This document shows positions 22,240 through 34,133 of a DNA stretch of 64,000 nucleotides, in pieces. The notes beneath the pieces were generated by a model. The model did not search any database and had not been told where the DNA came from. It saw only the letters and a program-made list of their open reading frames with translations. Positions within the stretch are counted from its first letter, which is position 1. Each line of letters begins with the position of its first letter. The stretch is from Pictodentalium vernedei (lineage: Eukaryota > Mollusca > Scaphopoda > Dentaliida > Dentaliidae), in the NCBI GenBank assembly GCA_031216915.1, contig CM062294.1, positions 35,300,936-35,364,935 of the forward strand, given 5' to 3'. The position numbers were made by a program, and so were the translations under genes.

Positions 22240-22745
22240 TCTTTATTTTTTCCTAAATGTTTACGAAATGATTCCCTGGCTTCTTTTTCTGTCAGATTAT
22301 GTTTCATCTCCTTCTTGAGAATCTGATGAGCTTTTATTCTTATACATTCTGTCAACACATCGAATTTATCCTTTTCCTAGAGAATGTAGCGATATTCCCC
22401 ATCAGAAATCCTTTCATCCTTCAGAAAAGTGGATATCATGTCGCTTATGGAATTGATTTTCGCGTCGGCCAACACTTTGATCTTTTCACATTTCTCGGCC
22501 TTCAACAATAATTTTCCACTCACTAATTTTACCACCGTGCTCAAGAATCATGTCGCAAGTGCAACGCCCTCTATCGCCAACACGGCTGGAATGGTCGCCA
22601 ATAGGAATCCCATTCCAGTACCGAACAGCACCCAAACTCATGGATACGGTGATGAGAGTCAGATCCAGTCCCTCAACTAATTTAGTCATTTACGCGTACT
22701 TTTTGTTGAGTGATTGCTGTTTATCTCTTTCCATCGTTAAATAAT
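22240..22745 (-). pseudogene. Polinton-associated membrane-type protein remnant
   Basis: On the - strand from about 22,745: HYLTMERDKQQSLNKKYA, then a stop, then ITVSMSLGAV, and in the next frame a small Gly/Ile/Ala-rich hydrophobic stretch (about 22,620-22,560). This leads to TCDMILEHGGKISEWK and a helical segment with VLADAKINSISDMI and further Lys/Glu-rich codons to about 22,250. The arrangement (basic helix, glycine-rich hydrophobic centre, long hydrophilic helix) matches a protein I recall from invertebrate Polintons, of unknown function. Frameshifts make it non-functional. Known function: none. Confidence 0.45.
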
Positions 22746-22831
22746 GTTGAATTTTATTGATCTGATGGATGTGAAATATCGTCCAATGGAGGTGTCGTGT
22801 GTAATATAGCGTATAAGTCGGGATATTATTG

Positions 22832-22969
22832 GTTACCCCGTGTCTGATCACGTGGTACGGGTTTTAACTACCCGAAGCCAGCCGTATCCCATGAGGCCGA
22901 AGGCCGAATGGGATACGGCTGGCTTCGGGTAGGTAAAAACCCGTACCACGTGATCAGACACGGGGTAAC
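22832..22969. repeat. 138-bp near-perfect palindrome
   Basis: Arms of about 60 bp begin GTTACCCCGTGTCTGATCAC and run to CCGTATCCCA; I see only one or two differences between the arms. The loop is TGAGGCCGAAGGCCGAA. A decayed copy sits at 2,342-2,433, also touching a family C element. Confidence 0.92.
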
Positions 22970-22972
22970 GAA

Positions 22973-23468
22973 TTTATCTATTGACTTTCCGTTTTAGAAG
23001 TACAATCTATTTCATGTGTGAACACACACAGCATGAGATCTTTTATCTTCCATTGTTGAGCCATACAGGTTTCTGTGGAATTTTTGTGCAAAAGAGTTTT
23101 TGTGATAATATGCCGATATGACTAGTATAAAAAAATTATTGAATTTCTTTTTTTCTTTTTTTGTCTCAAAAACATAGCTTATGAACCCCAGATTGGAGGG
23201 TACTCGACAAGCTCATTCCAATAAGGGGTCATGAGCTATATTTTGGAGATAAAAAAATTAAAATATAATACATGTACACAGTAAAACTGGAATGACGCGT
23301 CTTCTACGGGGTATGGACAATTTGTAGATTTCGGAACGAGGCTTCCTCTGGGTATGGGAAATTTGTCAGTGGCTGGGCGGACGTATCGTGGGTTTCAATG
23401 AATATGGTCTCATACCACGTATCTATTAACCAATCAAATCAAAAAATTCTCTTTAGTCAATAGATAAA
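22973..23468 (-). mobile_element. Foldback DNA element, family C, unexpanded inverted copy
   Basis: TIRs TTTATCTATTGAC and GTCAATAGATAAA. It matches 1,339-2,338 in reverse, with the 37-bp unit present once (ATGGTCTCATACCACGTATC). It carries a central weak palindrome (CATAGCTTATGAACCCC ... GGGGTCATGAGCTAT). Confidence 0.8.
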
Positions 23469-23732
23469 CATTGACACTTCTTAATTCCATTCCATTTTAT
23501 TTTATTTTTATTTTATATTATTTTTCATGATCATAAAGGTTTCTGATTAGTAATCGCGAAAGCCAGTTATAAAACTAACTTTATAAAAACTTTGATCAAT
23601 AAATAAGACGCCCATAAATAATACAAAACTGTTAATCACACAACTTGTTTTATCAGAGATGAATCATTGAAACACAAACTTCCTCTCCAACACAGATGAA
23701 AGAAAAAATAGAGGATATTTAGTATTTTTGGG

Positions 23733-23851
23733 GTGGATACCAAAAATTATCTCACGAGTGGTCGATACAAATGTTTATTTATCGCGAGCGCTTGCTCGAG
23801 CGAAAATGCCCATATGTCTCGGTCACAAGTGAGATAATTTTCGGTATCCGC
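23733..23851. repeat. Foldback element
   Basis: Left arm GTGGATACCAAAAATTATCT, right arm its near-complement ending TTCGGTATCCGC, with an inner GAGCGCTTGCTC stem. The flank TCAAAAACAC recurs with GGTATCCACTC at about 24,185-24,207, so a second partial copy is likely. Confidence 0.7.
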
Positions 23852-24035
23852 TCAAAAACACTAGATTTTCTTTTTATTATACGCTTTTTATAAGAATCTG
23901 ATAATTTCACTCGTTTCAGCTTTGAACTGATGCATGAAAGTAAACAGTGCATTGAATCACTGATACGCGGAAGAGATTTGATCGATACTCGGAACAAATA
24001 GCGTCTTGCGATCCGATTCAGCTGGCGGGTTTCTA

Positions 24036-24125
24036 GTCCAAACATGGCCTGAAAGTCAGTAATATAAGTTTTTGGTTTGGTTTGGTAAAAACTTATATTA
24101 CTGACTTTCAGGCCATGTTTGGACT
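24036..24125. repeat. 90-bp palindrome
   Basis: GTCCAAACATGGCCTGAAAG and complement, arms about 38 bp, around TTGGTTTGGTTTGG. Confidence 0.85.
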
Positions 24126-24129
24126 TGTG

Positions 24130-25500
24130 GGCTTCATACATCAATTCAAGGTGAATACGTGTTGAATTATTGCTGGAAATGATCGGTATCCACTCAAAAA
24201 CACCCGGTTTTCTTTTCATTATACGTTTCTAGAACAAATTGATCATTTCCAATGATAATTTGGCTCGTATTCACCTTTGCCGTGAAGTGATGCTTTAAAA
24301 GCGGCCATTTTCATTGATATCGTGAAAGTGAAAATTGCTTCTATATCTTCACAGTGGGGGATACGATTTCTATCTTTCCGCAATTTTTTCGATAATCTAT
24401 CGCTTAGCATATAATAAAACAAACCATTTGACATCGAACATTTTAGGCTGACTCTCCATGTTCGCCAGTATCAGATACCAGTACACAACACTCTTTCATT
24501 CCTCCTATTCGGTTAGTATCCCCTTTCAATGCAACCGAAATCACGGTTCGGGTCTGATGAACACGACAGTGAATATTGTTGTAAAAATCACTTTAGAATT
24601 TTTTTTTGTGAATAATGTTTGAAATATATATTCCTCTTATTTATACTTTTCAACAATGAGAAAACAATACGTTTTCAAAGGATCCAAATCACCAATCTTC
24701 AATTTTTCAATCCGGGTAACACAACTACACTTTTTAGTGAGATTTGGTGAGAAAATAGCTTCTAAACTCAATTTTACAAAAAAAACTGCCATTTTCTTTT
24801 CTTCTGTATTCTTTTGGTAACTTAGTTCCAATAAACAGGAGAAAAATTTCATCTCAGCAGATTTTGAATCCGGCATCGGCCTCGGCATACACTTTTTACT
24901 GACCACCAGTGCAACTTCTGAAGTTTATTCTTTTTGCCAGTTTCTGTTACTTACGTGACCTTTCAACCCACTATGCCAGGCAGTTCGTCCTGAAATCGAA
25001 ACCGGGAGGTTTGTGCCAAATACTGGTACGTATGGCTTGTCCCACTCGATTTTTTGTCTGAGATTTTCGTCATTCCAGTGCAGAAACTGATAATGTATAC
25101 CATCATACTTTTTTACTCACAGATATGTTAACATTCCAGGAATGCTCGCGAAACTCCCGGGAATTCAATGTTGTTCCATGTTTCAGGCGTACTGTAAATT
25201 GTTCTGATTGGGTAGAAAATCACAGAAAATTTAGCCCAAAACCTGGCAGTTTTGAAATGGTTTGATAAATTTGTGAGCAATTTCAAAACATTTACAATTT
25301 GAGGTGCTATACAAGTAAGGAAAATTAGTTTACAGATGAAATTCCCGCCTCATGTACAGTACAGTCTCTGTGGAGTGGGTAGTGATGTTCACGCATGCGT
25401 TTACAAGTAATAAAATCATCAGCAGTAAAATTTTAATTAATGAAGCACCTGGTGAAACTTGAACTTTTGATGATTATTCCTATAATTAGCGTTGGAATCT
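24130..25500. other. No gene recognised
   Basis: Short open frames only, none with a familiar motif. The stretch TAATAAAATCATCAGCAG...TTAATGAAGCACCTGGTG (25,408-25,452) recurs reversed at about 34,010-34,060, so part of it is a dispersed repeat. Confidence 0.4.
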
Positions 25501-25504
25501 AATT

Positions 25505-25640
25505 TTATTGCATCCGTGGAAATATTGCTCACCCATGGAAAGCAACCAGTCCAAGGCAGCTATACTGTATTTTATCACATCCGTGGAAATATTGCTCACC
25601 CATGGAAAGCAACCAGTCCAAGGCAGCTATACTGTATTCC
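25505..25640. repeat. 67-bp tandem duplication
   Basis: Two almost identical units starting CATCCGTGGAAATATTGCTC at 25,511 and 25,578, ending CAGCTATACTGTA. Confidence 0.9.
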
Positions 25641-26329
25641 GTAAATTAGAGACTGGCCGGGGTTTTGTTTGGTTTATGTTCCGTTTTTATTTTCTGGAAA
25701 CCGAAAAACGGAACGGAGGATTTCCTGGAAACATTCTTCACGATATTCTGTGAATTTCAGTTCACTTCAGCAATCATTCATCGAACGACTAACGTTTTTG
25801 CTTGTTGTTACCCACTGAAAATGTCCTTGTCCATGATCGATTAATATTCTTGGAAGATTGCTGATTCGTTGTATGGTTACCTGGTGGTCAGACTTCAGAG
25901 TTTCCGCGAGGCTGGCTGAGTGGCCGTTGACCAGAAGCGTTTCCCTCCACACAAGGTTGACCAGAAGCGTTTCTCCCCACACAAAAAGTTGAAAGGTTGA
26001 ACGTTCTGGTTAGTGCCCCGATTCCTAATAAGGCCCTTTTTCTCAAAATTCACAGCGACAAAGTGTTTGGGAAACTAAACATAAAGTCATTTTAGGGAGT
26101 GTTTGTTTTATTTATTCTATCCATCCGAGAAATAAATAAAACCTGGGAACCATTCTGACCAACATTTCCAGCAACATTTGTCTTTGTAAACTTTCAACTT
26201 ATGAATATCAACGACTGTTCAATGGCAATGATGACGTGGGTAAGTCGTCCCTGTCTGCGTTAAAATGAGACGCAGCGATCTCAAACTGAATTTTTTTCAT
26301 CAATGCAAATATTTTTTCACACATGATAT

Positions 26330-26885
26330 TTTTCAGCAGTTCCAAACTTTCCTCAGCTTGAAAACCTCAGCGTTTCCAAGCTTTCCTCCCATAGCAGTTG
26401 GCTTGAATCAAAGCTTGTTTATCTTAGGTTATTCAAGGATTTCTCGTCCAAATACTATATCAGGTTTTCTGAGCTTTTCCAAGCTTCTATATCTTGGGAA
26501 ATCTTAAGATATCTCATGTTAAATTTCTGCTTTTCCAAGCTTTTTGTCTTTGGAAATACCAGGATATCCTGAGAAATCTCTATTTGTACAAGGGATGTGG
26601 CATATCTCAGCTTTTCCAAGCTTTTCTCAGCTTAAAATGTTTTAGCTTTTCACAGCTTTTCACAGCTTTCCTTCCATAGTAGTAAGCTTGAACCAAAGCT
26701 TGGCTATCTTAGGTAATCCAAGGATTTCTCATCCAAATACCGCCCCAGGTTTTCTGATGTTTTCCAAGCTTCTGTAGCTTGGGAAATCTTAAGATATGTC
26801 AGGTTACATCTATGCTTTTCCAAGCTTTTTATCTTCGGTCATCTAAGGATATCCTGCGAAATCTCAGGCTATTTTTGCAAGGACG
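26330..26885. repeat. 284-bp diverged tandem duplication rich in CCAAGCTT
   Basis: GCTTTCCTCCCATAGCAG (26,379) and GCTTTCCTTCCATAGTAG (26,663) start two comparable units. Each has ATCCAAATAC, CAGGTTTTCTGA and TTGGGAAATCTTAAGATAT. The short motif TTTTCCAAGCTT recurs many times within each unit. Confidence 0.8.
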
Positions 26886-27179
26886 AGTTCGTGACAACAT
26901 TTGAAACGTCACATGATCTCTGAAAGTCAAAGATGGTCTATTAAATCAGACCAACTCGGTTAAATAAAACATGCATAGTTGTATCAACTTTTGTGAAAGA
27001 AAACAAAGTAGGATGTATTGATAAATGTGCCACTTTGGTGTGGGGGGGGGGGGGGGGATACGGTGTTGCGTTTAAGATCACTCGTTACAACAATTTACAT
27101 TTAAAACGCAAGCAAGATTCGTGGTGTTCCCTAACTTCGTTATGGTTCGTGGTTGGCTCATGATGATTGCGATTTGTGG

Positions 27180-28085
27180 ACAATTAGAGTAACCACAATT
27201 GGACGACTCGTAGGCCGACCCATTTGTCACTGGACATCACGAACCAATTACAATGAACAACTCGTACCCAATAATTTTCTCTTGGACGAAATGCCTGCAT
27301 TTTTGGACTAAACACTAAAACAGTAATCTGAGTAAACGTCCGACCGGATTGGACGAAATGGCCAATTGAAGTGGACAAATCGTCCGATGGTTTTGTACAA
27401 ATCCTTTGATGCTTTTGGACAAAACGTGCAATCGTTTTGGACACCAGTGGGCCTCGGCTTTATTTCATGATTTGCAAAAAAGTAATAATATCATTATATA
27501 TAATTTATATGGAAATAAGTTTGCAAAGCGTGTGCAGTACTTCCGAACGGTGCCCCCCAAACCGTCCCCTGGCTGAACCATCTCCCACACTTTTTCGACC
27601 AAACCGTTCCAAACGTTTTGACCTGAACCGTCCCCTATGTTTCATACACCTGCTGATGGTCAAAACCCACACCATCCCATGGCCGAGACTTCACCACATA
27701 TTTCACCCCAACTGGCCCCAACTATTTCTCCCCAATCGTCCTATTCAAATGTTCCCCAATATGGTTCATGGTGTGGTATATAAAGAATAAGAACTATCAA
27801 AAATTAATGTTTTATTTATTGAAACGACAACTTTAGAATAATAAACAAATCTGTCGCGGCATGATGCTTGATGATCGGTATCCATACATTGACCACGACC
27901 CATGTCGACTTCCACACCAAATTAATTCGACCCGATTTGGTGACTTCAACTCACTTTTTTGTGATCTCGATCCGAAGTGACTTCGACCCGATTTTGGTGA
28001 CGTCAACCAACATTTTGCGACCTGATGTGTGGATCCTGCTCGGGAGTGATTTCGGTCTTGGAGCTGTTGCAGCGGCCTGACTTCA
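27180..28085. repeat. Three adjacent degenerate short-period repeats
   Basis: 27,180-27,430 repeats GGACAAATCGTCC-like blocks; 27,545-27,760 repeats ACCGTCCC/CCAAACCGTTCC-like blocks; 27,880-28,080 repeats GTGACTTCGACCCGATTT-like blocks. Periods are roughly 20-35 bp with heavy substitution. ORFs here are low-complexity consequences. Confidence 0.6.
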
Positions 28086-28351
28086 AAGAATTTGAACCAT
28101 AGACATATTCTTACTCGAGATATTATTATGAAGGGAATCCATGGCCAACAGATCACCAGTATCTTGATGATGGAAAATCGATACTTTATATTTGTCCAAT
28201 TTCAAATCTTTAGACATCAATATATTGGTACCTAAAGATTTACAACTGGACACACATAGTACATATTATAAAGATTGAAAGAAAATATTTTCAGTAAATC
28301 AATGGCTGTAACTAAAAAGTGTGGACTGAATTTAAAACTACTATCAAATCC

Positions 28352-28605
28352 TTAACCCTTTAATAAAACGTAACCGTCAAAACCGGTCAGTGCTATTCTC
28401 AAATATCGCCAATTAATTTTCATTATTTTTTCTTTTTTTTTTTGTCTCAAAAACATAGGTTATGACCCCTCATTGGAACGAGCTCGATCCAATGATGGGT
28501 CATAACCTATGTTTTTGAGACAAAAATGAAAACAAATTAGTTATTAGTTATTCAAGAATGTTTTTTGCAAGTGTCGTCTGCTTTTCAGGTTAGGTAAAGG
28601 GTTAA
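28352..28605. mobile_element. TTAA MITE, family A (copy A6)
   Basis: TTAA at 28,352-28,355 and 28,602-28,605; ends CCCTTTAATAAAACGTAACC and TTAGGTAAAGGG. Palindrome arms carry the A/T pair; the right arm has GATGGG in place of GAGGGG. Confidence 0.9.
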
Positions 28606-28739
28606 AATGCAAAACATAAACTTTATTTTTAAATATTATTTTCATGTACAAAAGGAAAGCATGTTAATCATCAATTGTTACCTGTAGTGTTTCAGGGAGA
28701 AAACATTGTGTAGGTGATTATTTTACGAACACACGTCAG

Positions 28740-29190
28740 ATTTTATTGGTGTTTAAGGTCACTTTCAACAGCTATGTCTATATCATGACCACCACAAGTT
28801 TTAAGGTAAGATTAACAACAAGTGTAATGTCAAGATTAACTAATCGAGTATACACCAAACATCATATATTGATTGAGTATGATGAAAGGAAGAACACTGT
28901 TTATTTTGGCGTCGGAGTTCGAAAGGTCTCAGTGACCTTAACCTTGAAACGTTATGATTTTCATTCTCTATTTGAAGTTCTGTTGGCCGATCAACACCAA
29001 AATTCATATGATGGTTGGATATGATGTGAGAGGAAGAATTCTGAGGGCAATGTGCCAAAGGTCAACTTGAAATTGATTTCTCTCTCTATTTGAAGTTCTG
29101 CTTGCCCCACCAACAACAAACTTCAAGTGTTGGATGGGTATGATAACAGGAAGAAATAACCCTATTTAGTTTGGGGTCAATGCACCAGAA
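28740..29190. repeat. SINE tail fragment and degenerate tandem repeat
   Basis: TATTGGTGTTTAAGGTCAC (28,745-28,763) is the reversed 3' end of the local SINE. From 28,830 there are about three units of roughly 115 bp, with TGATGAAAGGAAGAAC / TGATGTGAGAGGAAGAA / TGATAACAGGAAGAA, and TCTATTTGAAGTTCTG repeated. Confidence 0.6.
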
Positions 29191-29619
29191 ATAAAGAAAG
29201 GTGTGGTTACTGTACTAGGGGTTATTTCAGGGGGATCAGCCTAGTTTTACATTTTTGTTTAAACAATTTTTATTTGTTCAACATTTTCAAGAGATACAAA
29301 CTACAACATTGTTGATGGTGGATCCGACAGAAAGCTAGAGAACTTATACAAGGTCGCTTCCACGTATGACATTTACAATATAACGATATAATCGGATTAA
29401 TGACACTCATACAATTGCACTTATATTGTTTAAACCCTGGAAATTAGCATAAGATATGATGTAGGAAAAAAGAGAATATAGAATGAAAAGAGAAAGCAAG
29501 AAGCCAACCTGGGTGCAAACTTATCCGGTAACTCATCTGGTATTACTGAGAATACAAGTAGACTGTAATCACAGCATACGCATTAATTGGATATGGGCTG
29601 TGTTGAGGGACGCCGCCTA

Positions 29620-29850
29620 CGTTCACACACACATACATATATACACAGATACATATACACGCGCATACATATACATACAGACACACATACATACATACAT
29701 ATACGCATACGCATTCATGTATATACATACATACACATACATATGCGCGCACATAAACGCACACACAAACATATATATTTATATACATATGCATACACAC
29801 ATGCATTCATGCACTCTCATGTGTGCGTACATGAACGTATCTATACACAC
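29620..29850. repeat. Impure (CATA)n/(CA)n tract
   Basis: Long purine-pyrimidine alternating low-complexity DNA. The open frames reading as His/Thr/Tyr repeats are artefacts. Confidence 0.9.
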
Positions 29851-30129
29851 TTAGTAAAAGCGTTTTGAAGCTATGATATAATCATGGACATGGACAACGA
29901 CTGAACGATTTTTCTCGTTGCTAAAAGATTCGGAGCCATAGAGTAAGACTGAAACATGTAGTTTTACATTTTGACTCTATACGGATAGTCGATAAATAAA
30001 TCATGATACGTTGATTGTTTCCCATACTGCAGATTCCAGTCCAGTAAATGTAAGGTGTACTATATTTAAATATATAAATTTACACTGTAAACGTACCTCA
30101 GACAGAGCACTGGATGTACACAACATGTG

Positions 30130-30680
30130 CTGGCAAAGCCTAGATGCAACACAGGCACACCCGTGGCACACCTTGTCGAGGTACCCCAACCACACACCAG
30201 ACACTGCATGTGTAGATACCCTAAGCATACCCTCGGCATGGCCTAACCACACCCCAATGGTGGTAACCTAACCATACCCCAACCACACCCTTGACACACC
30301 GTCAGGTGGTACCCTAAGCACACCTCAGAAATACCCCAAACACACCTCATGGGGTATCCTAAACATACTTCAGGCATACCCTAACCATACCCCTGTGATA
30401 ACCTAATGATGGTATACCAACCATACCCCAAGCAAACCTTATGGCGGTACCCTAAGCACACCTCAGGCATACCCCAGTCATAGCTCATATTAGGTACCCC
30501 AACCACACCTCTGAGCACATGTAATTTTTTATCCCCACACCCTGACCATACCTCAACCATACCTTAAGCATACCCCAACTATCTGTTTGTAAAAAACTGA
30601 TCCAGAGCTCAGGCGAGGTGTCGCACCTCAACCGATTTTGTAGCCCACACTCCACGAGTACCCTATCCACACACTGCAAA
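30130..30680. repeat. Degenerate CCTAACCATACCCCA repeat
   Basis: Variants of ACCCTAAGCACACCTCAGG and CATACCCCAACCATACC recur about every 30-40 bp across about 450 bp. No telomere-like exact periodicity. It is similar in style to the degenerate tracts at 27.2-28.1 kb. Confidence 0.75.
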
Positions 30681-31040
30681 AATATAATGGTGGTGCCTCC
30701 CCCGACAATGATCCTCCAATAATTAACCGCCGATGGTACACAACCATGTTGTCATGCTCTTCCAATACCCGAATGAGGACATGATGAGAAAGACCCACTA
30801 ATATCTTTAAACCTGGACTGTGTGGGAAACACTCATTGTTCACAAATAGAAATGTGTTCCACCTACCACCGTCTTCTAGGGGGTGGAGGGTCATTTATTA
30901 CTACACAATGATCAACAAAAAAATTCCATTCGTTTTCTCTCTCGAATGCAACAGCAAATACGACGCAATGGGACAATATTCAGAATGCAAATGAATGGTC
31001 ATGAATTACCTCTTTTCAAGTTTCAGGTTACTTATAAAAA

Positions 31041-31041
31041 T

Positions 31042-31117
<76 letters not shown>

Positions 31118-31118
31118 A
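31041..31118. repeat. (CT)n microsatellite
   Basis: About 36 CT units with one TT interruption at the 3' end. Confidence 0.97.
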
Positions 31119-31508
31119 GTTATACTGATTTCGAGGAGATGATCAGCATAGTTTACACATATAGATAATGCCCCCTTTGCCCCAAGTTGCCTCGGATAAT
31201 CTGTTTCCCATCGAACCAAAAAGACGGAAATGAAAAGTACGGGGCATATCGTCGCCTGAGTGCTAGAATGTTCTATGTTGGCAAATTGCCATATCTTTTA
31301 AAATGCTAATGATTCATTTTTAGTCAGTTATAATAAAAGGCAAATATACAGTTTTAGAAAATACGGTTGTAAAAGTTTTATAGTGTTGGTCCCAGCACTC
31401 AGGAATTAATTAGTGCTTTCAGAGAAAATGATTGATAACGTTTTCCGCCCTTCTTGACTCTTTCCTTTTCCTGACCACGTATTTATGATTTTACCATTTA
31501 CATTTTAG

Positions 31509-31647
31509 GTATCACCAGTGCGGCCGTCTTGTCCTTATAGTGCTACAGTAAACCCATGCCACTTCAGTCAACAGTTCAACGTGACTGCTTGTCGGTGTGT
31601 GTGTGGCAGAGGTTTCAGCGGTGTCAACTGCGAAAATCCCCCAAGAG
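31509..31647 (+). CDS. Candidate host exon encoding an EGF-like domain
   Basis: A pyrimidine-rich stretch ending CATTTTAG precedes an open exon of 139 bp and AAGAG/GTATGA follows, giving plausible splice sites. The translation has CPYSATVNPCHF, then ACRCVCGRGFSGVNCENP: the C-x-C-x(2)-G-[FY]-x-G-x(2)-C ending of an EGF-like module with the usual spacing. Such modules are extracellular and occur in secreted metalloproteases, CAP proteins, lectins and adhesion receptors; I cannot choose among these. The frame enters in phase 0 and leaves in phase 1. No neighbouring exon of the same gene is visible in the window, so introns would have to be large and full of repeats. Confidence 0.6.
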
Positions 31648-31741
31648 GTATGATAGCTAATTTTATGGTTTATACAAGATTCCATAGCCAATGTTTCTAT
31701 ACTTTTTCAGTGAGTTCCAAACCTAAAAATTAACCCCGCTT

Positions 31742-31905
31742 AAACCTTTCGACACTGAGGGAAAATTTCATGCCTGCTCGTAGCATCAACTAGTAGAGTT
31801 TAAAATCGTTACTTGAGGGAAAACCAAACAATATTTTCAACGTGCAGCCCCTAGGCTTGATTGGTCTACCACAAAAATTCACAGAGAAACCATCTGCTTC
31901 ATAAA
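31742..31905 (+). mobile_element. Partial TTAA-type element, family D (copy D1)
   Basis: Starts TTAAACCTTTCGACACTGAG and matches D2 (34,134) through AATATTTTCAACGTGCAGCCC and TTGATTGGTCTACC. The distal end is not recognisable. Confidence 0.6.
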
Positions 31906-31921
31906 TTCAGGTCGTCTCACA

Positions 31922-32617
31922 CAGTCATGGAATTCTGACGCAAGCGATTTTTAGCTTGCCTTAACTGCTCACGCAATTTAATCCGGCATAATCGTTTTTT
32001 TGCTCGTCTACTTTCAGCTATTTTCGATGGTGACGGAACGTGTGTACAGAATATGCTGGATACATGTGTGTGTCGGCCACTACATGTACCAGTCCCCCTG
32101 AACTTCTTGATCGATCTGACCACACTGGGGTGGCGGGGATAGTAAAAAGTGAATACAGGTTCATTCATTAACATTTTATTAATTCATTTAAAATTGATTG
32201 GCTTGAATGCACTCGAGGGAGAAATTACCCAACTCAGTATTAACACCCTTCACGCTGATGTCAAAATACCAAAATTTCAGGAAGCTGTTTTTTCCCATAA
32301 TGCATCTAGAAATTTACCCAATTCAATCTCGTTTGACAGAGCTCAATGAGCTCTGTCAAACGAGATTGAATTGGTTAAATTTCTAGTTGCATTATGGGAA
32401 TTGTTTTCTGTCTAAAATTTAGATATTTTGACATCAGTGTGCAGGGGGTTTACTAAGTCTTTAGAAGAACTTTGTGAAGCAAAAAAGTGAAAAAGATTTC
32501 AGGAGAGTAATTTGCTCGCCTAAGTAAAACGATTTCAGGAGAGCAATTTGCTCGCCTAAGTAGGTTCCAGGTGAGCGATTTATTGCCACCCTGGATTTTT
32601 CAGAAGTCCAAGCCTGC
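31922..32617 (+). repeat. Repeat F, copy 1 (about 700 bp)
   Basis: Direct copy at 56,019-56,742. Starts CAGTCATGGAATTCTGACGC and ends TTTTTCAGAAGTCCAAGCC. Contains an E element at the same place in both copies. This copy has an extra tandem unit of GATTTCAGGAGAG...GCTCGCCTAAGT. I see no terminal repeats or ORF that would classify it. Confidence 0.8.
32240..32452. mobile_element. TTAA-type MITE, family E (copy E1)
   Basis: TTAA at left, TTTA (mutated) at right; ends CACCCTTCACGCTGATGTC and GACATCAGTGTGCAGGGGG. Central perfect palindrome at about 32,315-32,385 (AATTCAATCTCGTTTGACAG and complement around AGCTCAATGAGCT). Confidence 0.82.
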
Positions 32618-32619
32618 TC

Positions 32620-33470
32620 ATAATCATGGATTGGAAAAAAGAGAGTTTCGATTTCAAAATGTGAAGGACTTCTAAAACAGACATTTTAGAACGTTTAAGG
32701 ACTCCTAAACATACATTTAAGCACCTTTAAGAACTTGCAAAAGTGCTTTTGAAAGCACTTTCAAGGATTGCAAAACTGAAATTTGAGCATGTTCACTGGC
32801 TATGTACAAATGTTTTTCTTTTTTTCAAGAATAGAATGTGATTACTTTCTCATGCTCGTGACTTATAATTTACAGTATATATTAAAAATAGGAGTAGCAT
32901 AAGGCAAATGGTCATTTGACTTTAACATATGTCTCGTATATACTGCAGAATAACATTCTGCTTTTGGTATCTCTTCATGGGTCATAACACGTCGTTCTCA
33001 GCTGTATTTAAAATTCCGAAATCTTGAAAAATATGTTTTAAATGGAGCCTTTAGCTTATCAGTCCTATCTTGCTGATACTGATTCCCCAATATAATACAA
33101 TGTTTTGCAAGCACGCGAAATTTCATTCGTGATGCTCTGTGTAGGAAGAATAAGTAGAGTGCAGCCACCATGGACTGGTCACCTTCCGCAGACTGGAAAA
33201 ATGACCACGTAGGCAATAATATTAGATTTAGTTAGTTTAAACAATATTTATTTCCAAATGTACAAGCCAACATAAGTAGAATGCGAACAAGGTAGTGAAT
33301 TCGACTGTAAGCTAAAAGCTTATTATTCGTCGTCTCCACAAAACAAACAAAATTGCATATATACAGTTGAAGAATGGCAAGAAGATCAGAATTAATTTCA
33401 CAACGCTATAAGATTGTAGTTGTTCCTTAACCTCTTGCTTACATTAATTTATAAGGGAATAAATATGACG
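32620..33470. other. No gene recognised
   Basis: Short imperfect repeats of AAGGACTCCTAAA / AAGTGCTTTTGAAAGCACTT near 32,690-32,775; otherwise unremarkable. Confidence 0.4.
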
Positions 33471-33474
33471 AGTA

Positions 33475-33790
<316 letters not shown>

Positions 33791-33865
33791 GGGTGTCTCT
33801 GATGCCAATGATGAGACACTCACTAATTAACCTAGGGATATAACTTACTAACTTGACTAGTTTGT

Positions 33866-33960
33866 TCAGACAATATCGCCACATTGGAGGGGAAGGGCGG
33901 CAGCTACAATGCTAAAACACTGCAGCCGGGACACCTCCCATCCAAGGTGGCGATAATATT
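33866..33960. repeat. Imperfect palindrome
   Basis: AATATCGCCACATTGGAGGG at the left and CCAAGGTGGCGATAATATT at the right form an inverted repeat around a GC-rich loop. The flank ATATTAGATTT recurs at 33,220. Confidence 0.6.
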
Positions 33961-34133
33961 AGATTTCAAACATTAATTATAGGAAGAAGAAGCATAAAAA
34001 TTTAATTACAACCTGGTGCTTCATTAATTAACATTTTGCTGATGATGATTTTAATTACCTGGTAAACGGAAGAGTGGGCATCATTGCCTACGCGTTGATT
34101 ACAACCCGTCCACGGTAACTGTACCATACTAAT

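Noticed and set aside
29483..29868. ORFs rich in His/Thr/Tyr on both strands
   Set aside because: Impure (CATA)n sequence.
30130..30560. Interstitial telomere repeat
   Set aside because: CCTAACC-like words occur but without TTAGGG-type exact periodicity.
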